Shown here: piece after piece, positions 48,643-56,292 of the stretch
Layout of the letters: every line of letters starts with the position of its first letter
Position numbering within the stretch: the first letter of the stretch is position 1
Assembly: GCA_030426955.1 (NCBI GenBank)
Contig: JAUHXS010000004.1
Coordinates: 186,001 to 250,000, forward strand
DNA length: 64,000 nucleotides
Source: Bacteroidia bacterium
Lineage (GTDB): Bacteria; Bacteroidota; Bacteroidia; Chitinophagales; JAUHXS01
Reading direction: 5' to 3'
Program-made: the position numbers and the translations under genes
Notes under the pieces: generated by a model
What the model was told of the DNA's origin: nothing
Database searches by the model: none
Seen by the model: only the letters and a program-made list of their open reading frames with translations

Positions 48643-49890
48643 CTATAAAAGCATTTCGAGTGCTCTTACTATTCCTTTTTTCAGCGCATCAATTTCTTCT
48701 TTAGTATTATAAAAAGCAAACGATGCCCTTGCCGTACCGGGAATATTATAAAAATCCATCAAGGGTTGCGTGCAATGATGTCCCGTTCTGATTGCTATTC
48801 CAAATTGATCTAAGATAGCTCCTAAGTCAGATGGATGAGTACCCTCCACTAAAAAAGAAAGCACACTTGTTTTGTTTTGTGCATTGCCAATGATTTGCAG
48901 TCCGTCAATTGCCTTTAATTGTTCGGTGACATAGTTTAACAACTCCTTCTCATGTTGATTAACTTGTTCAAAATCTAAACTATTTAGATATTCAACAGTA
49001 GCACCAAGACCAATCACTCCTGCTATATTTGGTGTTCCTGCTTCCAGCTTATGAGGCAGATCATTATATGTTGTCTTCTCAAAAGTTACATCTTTGATCA
49101 TATCACCTCCTCCTTGATATGGTGGCATATTATTTAAAATGTCCTCTTTGCCGTAAAGCACGCCCACCCCTGTTGGCCCAAACATTTTATGAGCAGAAAA
49201 CACATACCAATCTGCATCTAGTGCCTGCATATCAACTTTCTGATGAGGCATTGCTTGTGCTCCGTCAACCAATACTTTAGCTCCTATATGATGTGCCTTG
49301 TTAATGATTTCCCGAGCTGGGTTAATAGTACCCAATGTATTTGAGATATGGTTAACCGCTACTATTTTTGTTTTGGAAGAAAGTAACTCATCATATTCTT
49401 CCATTATTAGCTCACCCTTTAGATTAATCGGTATAACTTTTAGCTTAGCTCCTTTTTCTTCACAAAGCATTTGCCATGGAACGATATTGGAGTGATGTTC
49501 CATCGCTGAAACAATAACCTCATCCCCCTTGCCGACATTCATCTTTCCATAGGTAGCTGTAACGAGATTGATACCATCTGTAGTTCCCTTTGTAAAAATC
49601 ACTTCATGATCATGATTTGCATTGATATAGCTACTAATCTTTTTTCTAACATGCTCAAATTGATCTGTAGCGATAGCACTTAGGTGATGTATTCCCCGAT
49701 GCACGTTGCTGTTATCCTGCTGATAATAATTGGCAATAGCATCAATTACCTGCTTTGGCTTTTGACTTGTGGCACCATTATCTAGATAAATCAAAGGTTT
49801 GCCGTTAACTTCCCGACTAAGAATGGGAAAGTCTTTTCTGATGGACATTACATCAAGTGTAGGCATAATTGCTGCTCTTTTAACACTCAC
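48643..49890 (-). CDS. sufS: cysteine desulfurase SufS
   Basis: A PLP enzyme that takes sulfur from cysteine as a persulfide for Fe-S assembly; 415 residues. PLP lysine in SAHKMFGPTGVGVLYG; catalytic Cys in RTGHHCTQPLM on a short group II-type loop; HRGIHHLS and TKGTTDGINLV bind cofactor. The start overlaps the sufD stop by 4 bp; an internal Met (14 codons in, MSIRKDFPILS) is where many SufS proteins start, so the first residues are uncertain. No sufE or sufU follows here. Confidence 0.95.
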   Translation of the reverse strand: MSVKRAAIMPTLDVMSIRKDFPILSREVNGKPLIYLDNGATSQKPKQVIDAIANYYQQDNSNVHRGIHHLSAIATDQFEHVRKKISSYINANHDHEVIFTKGTTDGINLVTATYGKMNVGKGDEVIVSAMEHHSNIVPWQMLCEEKGAKLKVIPINLKGELIMEEYDELLSSKTKIVAVNHISNTLGTINPAREIINKAHHIGAKVLVDGAQAMPHQKVDMQALDADWYVFSAHKMFGPTGVGVLYGKEDILNNMPPYQGGGDMIKDVTFEKTTYNDLPHKLEAGTPNIAGVIGLGATVEYLNSLDFEQVNQHEKELLNYVTEQLKAIDGLQIIGNAQNKTSVLSFLVEGTHPSDLGAILDQFGIAIRTGHHCTQPLMDFYNIPGTARASFAFYNTKEEIDALKKGIVRALEMLL

Positions 49891-51176
49891 ACAGCTAATT
49901 TTTCATCCAACTGCTCTTCCAAGAAAGTCTTTAGTTCTGCTATTTTGACTTTCTCAATAATATCGTTTGCAAATGCTCTAGTCAACATCCTTTTTGCACC
50001 TTTTTCTGTCATTCCTCTTGATCTAAGATAAAAAAGTGCGTCATGATCAATTTGCCCGGTTGTCGCACCATGACTACATTTTACATCATCTGCGTAAATT
50101 TCTAGCTCCGGCTTAGTATTGATCGAAGCATCATCTGAAAGCACAATATTTTTATTGGACTGAAAAGCATTCGTCTTTTGTGCATCCTGTCTAACTAATA
50201 TTTTTCCGTTGAAAACACCTGTTCCTTTCCCATCAATCACTCCTTTATAATATTCGTTACTATAACAATTAGGCTTGGCATGGTCAACGAAAGTGTGATT
50301 GTCAAATAGTTGTTTAGCCCGAGATGGTGTATATAATCCGTTCATATAAGTCTCGCAATATTCGCCATTAAGAAACACATTTAAGTTATTCCGAACTAAC
50401 TTCCCATCTAATGTAACTACAGTGTTGCTATAAGTGCTCTTTCCCTCTTGATGAACATATATTGACCCAATGTTAAAAATATTTTGGTTGTCTAGCTGTA
50501 TTTTATATGTATCAATATTCGCATGCTTATCAACAACTATCTCACTTACCGTATTGATAAAAGTGGACTGACTATTCTCAGAATTAAAAAGCTCTAATAT
50601 TGTCGCTTGTGCATTTTCTTCTGCTACGATCAGGTTTCTTGGGTGAACGACGGTATTGCTATCACTCACGACTTTGTAATGGATCAAAATAGGATTTTCA
50701 ACTTGTACACCTTTGGGGATATGAATAAATGCACCTTCCAGTGTATAAGCAGTATTTAATGCGGTAAATGCCTCTTTTTGATAGTTTGCATATTGAGCAA
50801 AGTGTTTTTTAATTAACACATTATCTTCTTTCAATGCCTCTTTTAGGTTTTTTATAGTAATGTTTTGATCTATAATTACTGAATTCTTCTCAGATAAAAC
50901 TCCATTGATAAAAACCAATCGGTTTGCTTTTAATTCTGGAATTACTTTCTCTATTGAAGCAATATTCTGACCTGACCCTAAAACAGAGAAATCAGATTGG
51001 GTCAATTGGTTAACATTGGTATATTTCCAATTTTCATGTTTTGTTGTTGGAATACCTAAGCCCTGAAACTCCTGAATGGCTTTTTTCCTAACAGCATGTG
51101 CCGGACTTTGGATATCGCCATTTAGTGTTCCTTCAAATTTCTGAAAAGCATTTACAAATTTTTCTTTCAATTCCAT
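49887..51176 (-). CDS. sufD: Fe-S assembly scaffold subunit SufD
   Basis: A 429-residue partner of SufB in the SufBC2D scaffold. The N-terminal helix segment (IPTTKHENWKYTNVNQL) and the beta-helix core ending in DDVKCSHGATTGQIDHDALFYLRSRGM are typical; the conserved His of SufD is in the CSHGATTG motif. It lies between sufC and sufS, 39 bp after the sufC stop. That spacer holds one of the heptad dyad elements. Confidence 0.95.
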   Translation of the reverse strand: MELKEKFVNAFQKFEGTLNGDIQSPAHAVRKKAIQEFQGLGIPTTKHENWKYTNVNQLTQSDFSVLGSGQNIASIEKVIPELKANRLVFINGVLSEKNSVIIDQNITIKNLKEALKEDNVLIKKHFAQYANYQKEAFTALNTAYTLEGAFIHIPKGVQVENPILIHYKVVSDSNTVVHPRNLIVAEENAQATILELFNSENSQSTFINTVSEIVVDKHANIDTYKIQLDNQNIFNIGSIYVHQEGKSTYSNTVVTLDGKLVRNNLNVFLNGEYCETYMNGLYTPSRAKQLFDNHTFVDHAKPNCYSNEYYKGVIDGKGTGVFNGKILVRQDAQKTNAFQSNKNIVLSDDASINTKPELEIYADDVKCSHGATTGQIDHDALFYLRSRGMTEKGAKRMLTRAFANDIIEKVKIAELKTFLEEQLDEKLAV

Positions 51177-51183
51177 CTTTGTC

Positions 51184-51236
51184 AGTTTATAGTTTAGTGT
51201 TATGAATTATAGATTCTAAACTGTTAACTCTGAACT
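51184..51236. repeat. 7-nt-periodic dyad repeat at the sufC-sufD junction
   Basis: AGTTTAT and AGTTTAG follow each other at 51184-51197 and reappear inverted as CTAAACTGTTAACT at 51216-51229 (12 of 14 positions match). Between and beyond, bases keep a 7-nt rhythm (for example AATTATA, AACTGTT, AACTCTG). The right part is also the last codons and the stop codon of sufC, whose tail SELTV is thus encoded by repeat sequence. Confidence 0.5.
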
Positions 51237-51974
51237 TTTCTTTAACCAATCGTAGCCTTTCTCTTCTAGCTCTAATGCCAATTCCTTCCCTCCTGACTTA
51301 ACTATTTTGCCGCCTTGCAATACGTGAACGACATCCGGGACTATATAATCTAGTAATCTTTGGTAATGTGTAATTACGACAAAAGATCTATTTGCATTCC
51401 TCATCTTATTAACCGCATTGGCAACTATTTTGAGCGCATCAATATCAAGTCCTGAATCTGTTTCATCCAATATACCCAATGTAGGCTCCAATACAGCCAT
51501 TTGAAGCATTTCGTTTCTTTTTTTCTCGCCACCAGAGAACCCTTCATTTAACGCTCGATTGATGAACGCCTTATCCATCTCAACGAGTTCCATCTTTTCC
51601 TTCATCAATTTCAAAAAATCGGCAGCTGATAAAGGATCTTGCCCATTTGCTTCTCGCTTTTCATTAAGTGCAGTCTTTAAAAAGTTAGCAGTGTTCACTC
51701 CGGGAATCTCTACCGGATATTGAAAGGCCAAAAAGATACCTTCATGTGCTCTTTCCTCCGGCTCCATACCCAGCATATCTTTTCCATTAAATGTAACAGT
51801 ACCTCCTGTAACTTCAAAAGTATCTTTTCCTGCTAATACAGATGCCAAAGTACTTTTCCCAGAACCATTGGGTCCCATAATGGCATGTACTTCACCTGGT
51901 TTCACTTCTAGATTTACTCCTTTTAAAATTTCCTTCTCTTCTATTCGTGCTTTTAGACCTTCTATTTTTAACAT
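51216..51974 (-). CDS. sufC: Fe-S assembly ATPase SufC
   Basis: A 252-residue ABC-type ATPase that drives conformational change in the SufBCD scaffold. Walker A GPNGSGKST, Q-loop LAFQYPVEIPG, signature FSGGEKKRNE, Walker B LGILDETDSGLD and the H-loop VITHYQ are complete. Its C-terminal residues come from the heptad repeat at the gene end. Separated from sufB by the inserted four-helix-bundle gene. Confidence 0.97.
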   Translation of the reverse strand: MLKIEGLKARIEEKEILKGVNLEVKPGEVHAIMGPNGSGKSTLASVLAGKDTFEVTGGTVTFNGKDMLGMEPEERAHEGIFLAFQYPVEIPGVNTANFLKTALNEKREANGQDPLSAADFLKLMKEKMELVEMDKAFINRALNEGFSGGEKKRNEMLQMAVLEPTLGILDETDSGLDIDALKIVANAVNKMRNANRSFVVITHYQRLLDYIVPDVVHVLQGGKIVKSGGKELALELEEKGYDWLKKSSELTV

Positions 51975-51980
51975 GAGTTG

Positions 51981-52452
51981 AGTTTATAATTTATAATTTT
52001 TAGTTTCTAGTCCATAAGTCTCTTGTGGCTCCTCAAACTTAACTCCTTTATAATCTGACTCTTTTAGGTATTTAATAAACCCTCCAATCATTTTCCCAAT
52101 CTCATTTGCACAAGGATATACTTTATCAAAGTCACTCTTGCTGATATACCTAAAATCTAAAGCTCTATAAAGTTGCGATATTACTTCCGAATTAGAACCC
52201 TTGGCTATTGCCAAAAACTGAATAAACTCTCTCCGACCGCTTCTATCAAATCCTTCTGCTATGTTATCCATAGTAGATCCTGAAGCTCTTTTTATTTGAT
52301 CTCTTAGAGCAAAATCCTTGTTAAAATTTTCACTAGCAATTACAAGTTCATGAATAGCTTTGCACAATTCCCTTGCTTTTTGCCAAATTTTTAAATCTTC
52401 AAATTTTTCTATTGTCGCCAAACTATTAACTATAAATTATGAACTAAAAACT
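51981..52452 (-). mobile_element. four-helix-bundle gene cassette flanked by inverted heptad repeats
   Basis: The left flank 51981-52010 and the inverse of the right flank 52423-52452 match at 24 of 30 positions; both show a 7-nt rhythm (ACTATAA-like units). The cassette carries a single gene and exactly fills the space between the sufB stop codon (52451-52453) and the sufC start region. Classical IS hallmarks (transposase, target duplication) are not seen, so mobility is inferred from the structure and from the family, known as intervening sequences in 23S rRNA genes. Confidence 0.5.
51984..52421 (-). CDS. four-helix-bundle protein (23S rRNA IVP / TIGR02436 family)
   Basis: A 145-residue protein typical of the S23/IVP family: FEDLKIWQKARELCKAIHEL, DQIKRASGSTMDNIAEGFDR, EFIQFLAIAKGSNSEVISQLYRAL; all predicted helices. 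Start is TTG at 52421; there is no ATG and an in-frame stop lies just upstream. The C-terminal residues (TKNYKL) are read from the flanking repeat. Related proteins are encoded inside 23S rRNA intervening sequences and, as Avd, in diversity-generating retroelements, but no reverse transcriptase or template repeat is present here. Function unknown. An unusual insertion inside a suf operon. Confidence 0.88.
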   Translation of the reverse strand: MATIEKFEDLKIWQKARELCKAIHELVIASENFNKDFALRDQIKRASGSTMDNIAEGFDRSGRREFIQFLAIAKGSNSEVISQLYRALDFRYISKSDFDKVYPCANEIGKMIGGFIKYLKESDYKGVKFEEPQETYGLETKNYKL

Positions 52453-53902
52453 ATCCTACTGACCCTTCTAAACTAATCGCCAATAACTTCTGAGCTTCTA
52501 CTGCAAACTCCATTGGCAACTTATTCAAAACCTCTTTACAATATCCATTTACAATCATTTCCACCGCTTTTTCTTCAGGAATACCGCGTTGCTGACAATA
52601 AAAAAGAATATCCTCATCAATTTTTGAGGTTGTCGCTTCGTGCTCTACCCTACCTGTTGAGTTATCTGACTCTATATATGGAAAAGTGTGTGCTCCACAA
52701 CGGTCTCCCATCAAAAGAGAGTCACATTGAGAAAAGTTTCGAGCATTTTTAGCTCGCTTCATTATTTTGACTAAACCTCGATAACTATTGTCACTCTTGC
52801 CAGCTGAAATACCTTTCGATACGATTCTGCTTCTTGTATTCTCTCCCACGTGAATCATTTTTGTTCCGGTATCCGCCTGTTGCTTATTGTTAGTCACAGC
52901 TACCGAATAAAATTCGCCAATCGAGTTATTTCCCTTCAAAATACAACTTGGATATTTCCAAGTAATTGCTGAACCAGTTTCCACTTGCGTCCAAGATATT
53001 TTCGAGCGATCTCCTGCACAGATACCTCTTTTAGTTACAAAGTTGTAAATTCCACCTTTCCCATCTTTATCTCCTGGATACCAGTTTTGAACAGTAGAAT
53101 ATTTGATCTCCGCATCTTCATGAGCAATTAGCTCTACAACAGCAGCATGTAATTGATTCTCATCTCTCATTGGAGCAGTACAACCCTCTAAGTAGCTCAC
53201 ATAGCTTCCTTCATCAGCGATGACTAATGTTCTTTCAAATTGACCAGTATTTGCGGCATTAATTCTGAAATAGGTAGATAATTCCATTGGACATCTTACC
53301 CCTTTAGGAATATAGCAAAACGAGCCATCACTAAAAACTGCGGAATTTAAAGCTGAAAAGTAATTGTCTCCTACAGGAACAACAGTACCAATATATTTTT
53401 CAACTAGCTCAGGATGGTTTTGAACGGCTTCACTCATTGAGCAAAATATGATACCTTTGCTTTTCAACTCCTCCTGAAAAGTGGTCTTTACGGAAACACT
53501 ATCAATAACGGCATCTACTGCAACTTTTACCCCTGACAATCTTTTTTGTTCCTCTAAGGAAATTCCTAGTTTTTCAAATGTCTTCAGGAGTTCAGGATCT
53601 ACTTCATCAAGGCTTTCTAGTTCTTTTTTAGGTTTTGGTGCAGCATAATAGTGTAAGCTTTGATAGTCAACTGGTTTATAATTAACCTTTGCCCAAGTAG
53701 GCTCCTCCATTGTCAGCCACTTTCGATAAGCTTTTAGACGCCACTCCAGCATAAAAGCAGGTTCTTTCTTTTTTTCGGATATAAAACAAATAATATCTTC
53801 AGAAAGTCCCTTGGGAGCTGTTTCCTGCTCAATATCTGTTACAAATCCGTATTTGTATTCCTGACCAGTTACCTCTTCTATTAATTGCTGCTCGTCACTC
53901 AT
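52451..53902 (-). CDS. sufB: Fe-S assembly scaffold subunit SufB
   Basis: A 483-residue scaffold protein on which new Fe-S clusters form. Family motifs: [61 protein letters not shown] (Cys involved in sulfur transfer region), and [21 protein letters not shown] near the C-terminus. First gene of the suf operon. Its stop codon TAG is the first unit of the heptad repeat that borders the inserted gene. The 192 bp upstream, shared with the sigma-factor gene, contain a heptad element and a Fur-like dyad. Confidence 0.96.
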   Translation of the reverse strand: MSDEQQLIEEVTGQEYKYGFVTDIEQETAPKGLSEDIICFISEKKKEPAFMLEWRLKAYRKWLTMEEPTWAKVNYKPVDYQSLHYYAAPKPKKELESLDEVDPELLKTFEKLGISLEEQKRLSGVKVAVDAVIDSVSVKTTFQEELKSKGIIFCSMSEAVQNHPELVEKYIGTVVPVGDNYFSALNSAVFSDGSFCYIPKGVRCPMELSTYFRINAANTGQFERTLVIADEGSYVSYLEGCTAPMRDENQLHAAVVELIAHEDAEIKYSTVQNWYPGDKDGKGGIYNFVTKRGICAGDRSKISWTQVETGSAITWKYPSCILKGNNSIGEFYSVAVTNNKQQADTGTKMIHVGENTRSRIVSKGISAGKSDNSYRGLVKIMKRAKNARNFSQCDSLLMGDRCGAHTFPYIESDNSTGRVEHEATTSKIDEDILFYCQQRGIPEEKAVEMIVNGYCKEVLNKLPMEFAVEAQKLLAISLEGSVG

Positions 53903-53908
53903 ATTATT

Positions 53909-53957
53909 AGTTTACAGTTTAGAATTACGAATTAATAATTATAAATTCTAAACCAGA
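53909..53957. repeat. 7-nt-periodic dyad repeat in the sufB leader region
   Basis: AGTTTAC, AGTTTAG, AATTACG, AATTAAT and AATTATA follow at exact 7-nt steps from 53909; GTTTAGAATT (53917-53926) pairs perfectly with AATTCTAAAC (53944-53953). It lies only a few bases upstream of the sufB start, so it would be in the 5' leader of the suf mRNA. Confidence 0.5.
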
Positions 53958-53963
53958 ATCTTA

Positions 53964-53980
53964 TTTAGACTCATTCTAAG
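53964..53980. promoter_or_regulatory. candidate iron-responsive (Fur-type) operator for suf
   Basis: TTTAGACTCATTCTAAG contains a perfect dyad TTAGA-N5-TCTAA (53965-53979). The layout resembles the TTTAGA/TCTAAA operators seen before iron-uptake genes in Bacteroidota and it stands about 60 bp upstream of sufB, and 115 bp upstream of the sigma gene. Assignment to Fur or another metal regulator is inference. Confidence 0.45.
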
Positions 53981-54061
53981 AAACAAAGCTATGAATTAAA
54001 CCGTTCCCAAACAAGGGAAACGTTGTCGAATTGTAATTATTAAAAGTAGCACGTTTCCGAG

Positions 54062-54088
54062 TTGTTATCTAATCATTTCGTACCTTTA
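54062..54088 (+). promoter_or_regulatory. candidate promoter for the ECF sigma gene
   Basis: TTG at 54062-54064 and TACCTTTA at 54081-54088 (7 of 8 to TAnnTTTG) with 16-bp spacing. The ATG at 54095 is only 6 bp further, which would give a leaderless or nearly leaderless mRNA. Confidence 0.35.
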
Positions 54089-54094
54089 AATCTG

Positions 54095-54625
54095 ATGCCA
54101 TCAGACTTAGAGCAAAATATCATCGATTACTTAAAAAACCAGAGTGAGAAGGGTATTGAGCTATTATATGACCATTATTCTAATGCGTTGTATGGCATAA
54201 TATACAAGGTGGTGTGTAAGGAGGAGATTGCTAACGACCTATTGCAAGAAGTTTTTATAAAGATTTGGAGTAAATTTAATTCCTTTGATTCTGAAAAAGG
54301 AAAGCTTTTTACCTGGATGGCTAACATTGCTAGAAATAGATCCATTGATTACTTACGATCAAAAGGAGCTAAGTATAAAATCCAAAATTTAGACTCCAAC
54401 GTATCTTCTGTAGACAATAAGAGCTCCACCTCAATAAATGTCGATACCATAGGTGTTAAAGAAGAAGTCAAGAAACTTAAAGTGGAGCATCAAGAAATTA
54501 TCGAACTCATGTACTTTGGAGGTTATACTCAAAAGGAAGTTTCAGAAGAATTAGATATCCCTATTGGAACAGTAAAAACAAGATCAAGATTGGCTCTTAT
54601 TGAGCTTAGAAAGGTTTTTAAATGA
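54095..54625 (+). CDS. ECF-type RNA polymerase sigma factor
   Basis: A 176-residue sigma-70 protein with region 2 (YDHYSNALYGIIYKVV, LLQEVFIKIWSKF, GKLFTWMANIARNRSIDYLRSKG) and region 4 (EHQEIIELMYFGGYTQKEVSEELDIPIGTVKTRSRLAL) but no region 3, as in extracytoplasmic-function factors. ATG at 54095 fits the family N-terminus; an earlier TTG lies inside the promoter. The anti-sigma gene overlaps by ATGA, so the pair is co-translated. Confidence 0.95.
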   Translation: MPSDLEQNIIDYLKNQSEKGIELLYDHYSNALYGIIYKVVCKEEIANDLLQEVFIKIWSKFNSFDSEKGKLFTWMANIARNRSIDYLRSKGAKYKIQNLDSNVSSVDNKSSTSINVDTIGVKEEVKKLKVEHQEIIELMYFGGYTQKEVSEELDIPIGTVKTRSRLALIELRKVFK

Positions 54626-55431
54626 ATATTGAAATATACATAGAATCGAATATTTTAGAACGCTATGTTCTAGGCGACGTTTCTCCTCAAGAAAAGCAAG
54701 AGGTAGAATGTATGTCTCACATCTATCCGGAAATACAAAGTGAATTAGATTTATTAAGTTCTGGTATAGAAAAATATCTTGAAAACTTTTCTAAAGAACC
54801 TCCAACAGAATTAAGGTTAGCAGTCTTAAACAGCATAAAAGCTTCAAAAAGCAACATAAAGGCTGAGCAGGCAACAGTAACTATGACCAATAAAAAAAAT
54901 AATAAAATATATTGGCAGTTGGCAACTGCCGCATCTTTAACACTGTTAATAGGTGTAGGCTTTTTGCTTTCCAATTCAAACAAACAACAAAAATCATTAA
55001 TCACCAGATTGGAAAAAGACAATGAGTATTATATCTCAAAACTAGATCAGCTATCTGAGCAAAACGATCAGCTAGCATTTAATTTAGAAGTAATCACAGA
55101 TCCTAATAACCAATTTATTGATTTAAATGGAATTCCTGCAAAGGCTCCTGAATCATCATTAAAATTATGTTGGAATTCAAAAAGCAACTCATCGTACATT
55201 GCAACGATAAATCTACCGAAGCCACCTATGGGCATGCAATATCAATTATGGGCAATTGTTGATGACAAACCAGTTGATTTAGGTGTATTTAAAATTGACA
55301 ATACAAAACGTCTCCTAAAGATGAAGGCTGTTGAAAACCCTCAGGCATTTGCCGTAACTCTTGAAACGGAAGGTGGAAGTCCAGTACCTAACTTAGAAGA
55401 GTTATACGTTATTGGCTACGTGAGCAGTTAA
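54622..55431 (+). CDS. anti-sigma factor with RskA-like C-terminal domain
   Basis: A 269-residue membrane protein. N-terminal cytoplasmic part (ILERYVLGDVSPQEKQEVE) resembles the zinc-finger-less anti-sigma domain; one membrane helix (~94-112, WQLATAASLTLLIGVGFLL); coiled-coil-like stretch (LEKDNEYYISKLDQLSEQNDQLAFNL); then the RskA C-terminal domain (PMGMQYQLWAIVDDKPVDLGVF, FAVTLETEGGSPVPNLEELYVIGYV), periplasmic. It likely holds the sigma factor until an envelope signal acts. Its stop codon is the first base triplet of a heptad element. Confidence 0.92.
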   Translation: MNIEIYIESNILERYVLGDVSPQEKQEVECMSHIYPEIQSELDLLSSGIEKYLENFSKEPPTELRLAVLNSIKASKSNIKAEQATVTMTNKKNNKIYWQLATAASLTLLIGVGFLLSNSNKQQKSLITRLEKDNEYYISKLDQLSEQNDQLAFNLEVITDPNNQFIDLNGIPAKAPESSLKLCWNSKSNSSYIATINLPKPPMGMQYQLWAIVDDKPVDLGVFKIDNTKRLLKMKAVENPQAFAVTLETEGGSPVPNLEELYVIGYVSS

Positions 55432-55480
55432 CAGTTTATAGTTTGAGTGAGCAAACTATGAATTATAAACTCACTCAATC
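55429..55480. repeat. 7-nt-periodic dyad repeat after the anti-sigma gene
   Basis: Begins at the TAA stop with AGTTTAT / AGTTTGA units and later AACTATG / AATTATA / AACTCAC units at 7-nt steps. TTGAGTGAG (55443-55451) and CTCACTCAA (55470-55478) are perfect inverted copies. It lies between convergent genes and may act as a bidirectional terminator. Confidence 0.5.
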
Positions 55481-55521
55481 ACAATTTAAAATACAGTAGG
55501 ATAACATAAAGCACTAATGTG

Positions 55522-56019
55522 CTAATTTGAATATTCCTTGATTTTTTCTTCTAGTTCATACTCATCTCCCTCTACATAACCGTTGTGTCGATATACGATT
55601 TTACCCTCTTTATTAAGCATGATCGTATAAGGAATAGACTGAAAGTTTAACGCTCTTTGTAGATCCTGGTTTTGATCCAATAATACGGTATAATCCCATG
55701 ATTGACCATTAACATAAGTTTTAACTTTAGCAGTATTCCTTGAGTCGTCTATTGATACAGCTAATATCTCAACATCGTACTCTTCTTGCCAATCTGGATA
55801 TAACTCAGCAATATTATTCAACTCCTTTTTGCAAGGGGTACACCATGTTGCCCAAAAGTTAAGCACAGTTACCTTTCCAGATTTTCCAAAATCGGCAATA
55901 TTCACAGCATCTCCATCAATATTTTTTATATTCACATCTGGCAATGTATTATTTTGGGCAACTGCCCAACTAAAGCTTCCTATCCAAAATAGCACAACAC
56001 CTAATATTCTTATCTTCAT
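55522..56019 (-). CDS. TlpA-like periplasmic thioredoxin
   Basis: A 165-residue protein from the ATG at 56019, which begins the signal peptide KIRILGVVLFWIGSFSWAVAQ; a longer frame upstream is rejected. The redox motif WATWCTPCKKEL has C60 and C63; the cis-Pro loop FQSIPYTIML is present. TlpA/ResA-type proteins reduce disulfides in exported proteins, for example in cytochrome c maturation. Converges with the anti-sigma gene; the divergent DUF6029 gene is 273 bp away. Confidence 0.9.
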   Translation of the reverse strand: MKIRILGVVLFWIGSFSWAVAQNNTLPDVNIKNIDGDAVNIADFGKSGKVTVLNFWATWCTPCKKELNNIAELYPDWQEEYDVEILAVSIDDSRNTAKVKTYVNGQSWDYTVLLDQNQDLQRALNFQSIPYTIMLNKEGKIVYRHNGYVEGDEYELEEKIKEYSN

Positions 56020-56292
56020 AGTTCGTTTTTTATTCTGTAATACAAACATCGTGCCAAATTGTATGCTCACAATGTTCTTTTTTCGTATAAAGCAAGTTAG
56101 TATAAATTTGTTAAATTTATGTAACTAATAATAGGAATTTGAAGATCTCTGTATCTTTTGAATTCCAGCAAACAAGTTATCATAACTTACTGAATGTCAT
56201 ATTTGTAAAATATTTTTCTTCATCATAGACTCCTCATATTTTAAAAAATAAGGGTTATATGGTGTTGCAAAGTGTATATATATTTAAAGAAG

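Noticed and set aside
51984-52421. The four-helix-bundle gene as Avd of a diversity-generating retroelement
   Set aside because: No reverse transcriptase, template repeat or variable repeat is seen within the window; the family also has many stand-alone members.
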